DNA of 7,034 nt from Spirochaetales bacterium (GTDB taxonomy: Bacteria; Spirochaetota; Spirochaetia; DSM-27196; PWMO01), in the NCBI GenBank assembly GCA_007130025.1, contig SLTF01000071.1:1-7034 (forward strand), given 5' to 3'. Below the pieces are notes generated by a model. It had not been told where the DNA came from, made no database searches, and worked only from the letters and a program-made list of their open reading frames with translations. The translations under genes were made by a program, and so were the position numbers. Each line of letters begins with the position of its first letter. Position 1 is the stretch's first letter. Below, piece by piece: positions 5,550 to 7,034 of the stretch.

Positions 5550-6989
5550 TCAGTCATCGGTATCAGGCTCGCTGTCGAAGGACGGCGGCGGGGGCGCGAG
5601 TTCATCCTGGTCAAAGACCACGATGGTGCCCGCGATGTTCATCACGTCTCCCGGTTGCAGGTCGCGACGCGTGGTTGGCTTGTTGTTGACCGTGATCTCA
5701 TCGCTGCTTTCCACCCGGTATCGACTCTTCCTGGGATCGTAGATGACGGTTGCGTGGTGGGCCCGCATGGAGGGCGACCCGTGGATGGTGAGGTCTGCGT
5801 TGTCGGCGCCGCCGATAACCGTCTGCCCCTGACGCAGGGCGAACATACGCGTCTCTGCCCTCGGGCCGCCGATGATCTCGAGGTTGGCGTCGGTGCGACG
5901 ATTCTGGAACCGCAGCTGCCGCATGAGAATCCAGAGCCCGATCGCAACCACCGCGGGAATGAGGGCCAGCCAGCCCATGCGCGCGGCCGACGTTCCCAGG
6001 ATAGTGCTCGAGAAGTAGAATCCGGTGTCCCGGAACAGCGCTCCCGCCTCATCCACGTACTCTACCCGCACCCACTTTCGTTCGGCGGGGCGCATGGTGG
6101 GTGAAAAGGTGATGCGGTACTCCTGCAGTACCCGGTTGCGGATGTCCAGGTAGACCTGAGCGAGCTCTTCGTCGTTCCGGGCGTCGAAGATGCGTCCACC
6201 GGTTCCGCGGGCAACCTCGTTCAGGTTGTCGTCCTGCTCGGTGCCGAAGTGCACCGCGAAGACCGACACCCCGTCGTTCTGCAGCTGGGTAATCGACTCG
6301 GTGTATTCAAAGACCCGCGTCCCGTGCCGGGGATGGGGTCGGTTGGTGTGCTCCCATACGGGGAAGTTCTCACCGTCGGAGAGCACGATGAGCACGGTGC
6401 GTCCCGGGATATCAGCGAGCTCCTGCGACGCATCGATCATGCCCGCGTAAAGCTCGGTAAAACCCTCGCCGGGACCGGGACGATCAATGGCATCTACCAG
6501 ACGCTGGATCTGCAGCCGGCTGGTGATGGGAGGCGAATGGAGTCGGAAGCCGGTGTTGAATTCGGCGAGACCCACCCGGTCGTTGGGGTTCTCGATCGAC
6601 TCCAGAAAGATCTGCGTCGCGCGACGGGCGTGGGACATGCGCATCTCTTCCACCACGGTGGTGGGTTCGTCGTCGATGGTATCGTACATGCTGCCGGAGT
6701 TGTCGATCAGCAGCAGAAAGGTGATCCCCTCTTCCAGATTGGCCACGGTCGTAACGCGGTGGGAGCCGATGCGGGTGAAACGCTCACCATCCACCGATTC
6801 AAAGACGCGAAAGCTCTCGGCGCCCAGTCCGGTTACCGGAACGTCGTTGCGGTCGGTGACGGCAACAAAGACATCCACCTGCTGCCTGGTGAGCAGCCGG
6901 CTCGGATCGACCTGAGAAACCGTTATTTCCGCGAAGAGAACCGCGGGAAGTACCAGCGCCACGATGAGCGCGAACCCGATGCGTTTCAT
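5550..6989 (-). CDS. Exported membrane-anchored VWA protein with a C-terminal cytoplasmic FHA-like domain
   Basis: This is a 479-residue protein. Residues 1-20 form a signal peptide or N-terminal anchor (MKR then a hydrophobic run ending in LFA, cleavage plausible before E21). A beta-rich region (21-85) precedes a von Willebrand A domain (about 88-290) with an intact metal site: DNSGS at 96-100, T178 and the LSDGE aspartate D205. One transmembrane helix lies at about 338-358 (GWLALIPAVVAIGLWIL), followed by RQLRFQNRR, so the VWA domain should be outside the membrane and the FHA-like domain (about 380-460) inside. The tail is acidic and proline-rich. VWA domains bind protein ligands through the metal; FHA domains bind phosphothreonine. 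Here the FHA Arg and Ser positions are altered (GG at 393-394, MRAHHA at 408-413). GGGAGG at 6994-6999 lies just upstream of the ATG. Role: probably a surface or periplasmic adhesion or assembly sensor; ligand unknown. Confidence 0.85.
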   Translation of the reverse strand: MKRIGFALIVALVLPAVLFAEITVSQVDPSRLLTRQQVDVFVAVTDRNDVPVTGLGAESFRVFESVDGERFTRIGSHRVTTVANLEEGITFLLLIDNSGSMYDTIDDEPTTVVEEMRMSHARRATQIFLESIENPNDRVGLAEFNTGFRLHSPPITSRLQIQRLVDAIDRPGPGEGFTELYAGMIDASQELADIPGRTVLIVLSDGENFPVWEHTNRPHPRHGTRVFEYTESITQLQNDGVSVFAVHFGTEQDDNLNEVARGTGGRIFDARNDEELAQVYLDIRNRVLQEYRITFSPTMRPAERKWVRVEYVDEAGALFRDTGFYFSSTILGTSAARMGWLALIPAVVAIGLWILMRQLRFQNRRTDANLEIIGGPRAETRMFALRQGQTVIGGADNADLTIHGSPSMRAHHATVIYDPRKSRYRVESSDEITVNNKPTTRRDLQPGDVMNIAGTIVVFDQDELAPPPPSFDSEPDTDD

Positions 6990-6998
6990 GTCGCCTCC

Positions 6999-7034
6999 CT
7001 ATTCGTGACGAAAAAACAGCTTGGCCGATCCAAT
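6999..7034 (-). CDS. C-terminal end of an unidentified upstream gene (partial, tentative)
   Basis: On the minus strand, 11 codons reading IGSAKLFFRHE end in TAG at 7001-6999. The stop overlaps the GGGAGG ribosome site of the VWA-FHA gene and leaves nine bases to its ATG, the spacing expected within an operon. The other two minus frames are also open over this short stretch (one would give an ATGA overlap), so the frame is not certain and the product cannot be identified. Confidence 0.35.
   Translation of the reverse strand: MGSAKLFFRHE

Noticed and set aside
1..7034. tRNA or rRNA genes, CRISPR arrays, insertion sequences, attachment sites
   Set aside because: No repeated spacer pattern, transposase-like protein, terminal inverted repeats or tRNA-like cloverleaf was seen; nearly every base lies in well-supported genes.

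Overview
The window is a dense, GC-rich (estimated about 60%), bacterial chromosomal segment with almost no non-coding DNA. It looks like the genome of a free-living bacterium with compact operons. The VWA-FHA membrane protein, the small PQ-loop-like membrane protein and the HemG-like flavodoxin, together with general style, make a spirochaete (Spirochaetales) my best guess. This is only an impression, since no rRNA or other marker is present.

Layout. Positions 1-131 hold the last 42 codons of a regulator with a SorC-type sugar-binding domain (+). A strong sigma70-like promoter starts inside its stop codon and ends only 8 bases before the next ATG. From 165 to 4651 (+) there is a tightly packed six-gene operon: an FAD/NAD(P)-binding ferredoxin-reductase-like protein, an FMN-binding flavin-reductase-like (flavoredoxin) protein, a thioredoxin-fold protein with a one-cysteine CPQW site, a gamma-class carbonic anhydrase, a short malic enzyme, and a thioredoxin-reductase-like flavoprotein whose CxxC is SxxS. 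Four of the five junctions are ATGA or TGATG overlaps, so translation is probably coupled. The operon runs tail to tail, with a 33-base overlap, into a minus-strand group (7034 down to 4619): the end of an unidentified gene, a secreted/membrane-anchored VWA protein with a cytoplasmic FHA-like domain, a three-helix PQ-loop-like membrane protein, and a flavodoxin-domain protein.

How the genes may work together. The plus-strand operon combines three flavin- or nucleotide-dependent redox proteins and a thioredoxin-fold protein with malic enzyme, which releases CO2 and NAD(P)H, and a carbonic anhydrase, which hydrates CO2. A plausible reading is a pyruvate/NAD(P)H-generating step feeding small flavoprotein electron carriers. 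The striking point is that both the thioredoxin-like and the thioredoxin-reductase-like proteins have lost the classical dithiol, so this is not an ordinary thioredoxin system. That functional linkage is inference from gene order, not something the sequence proves.
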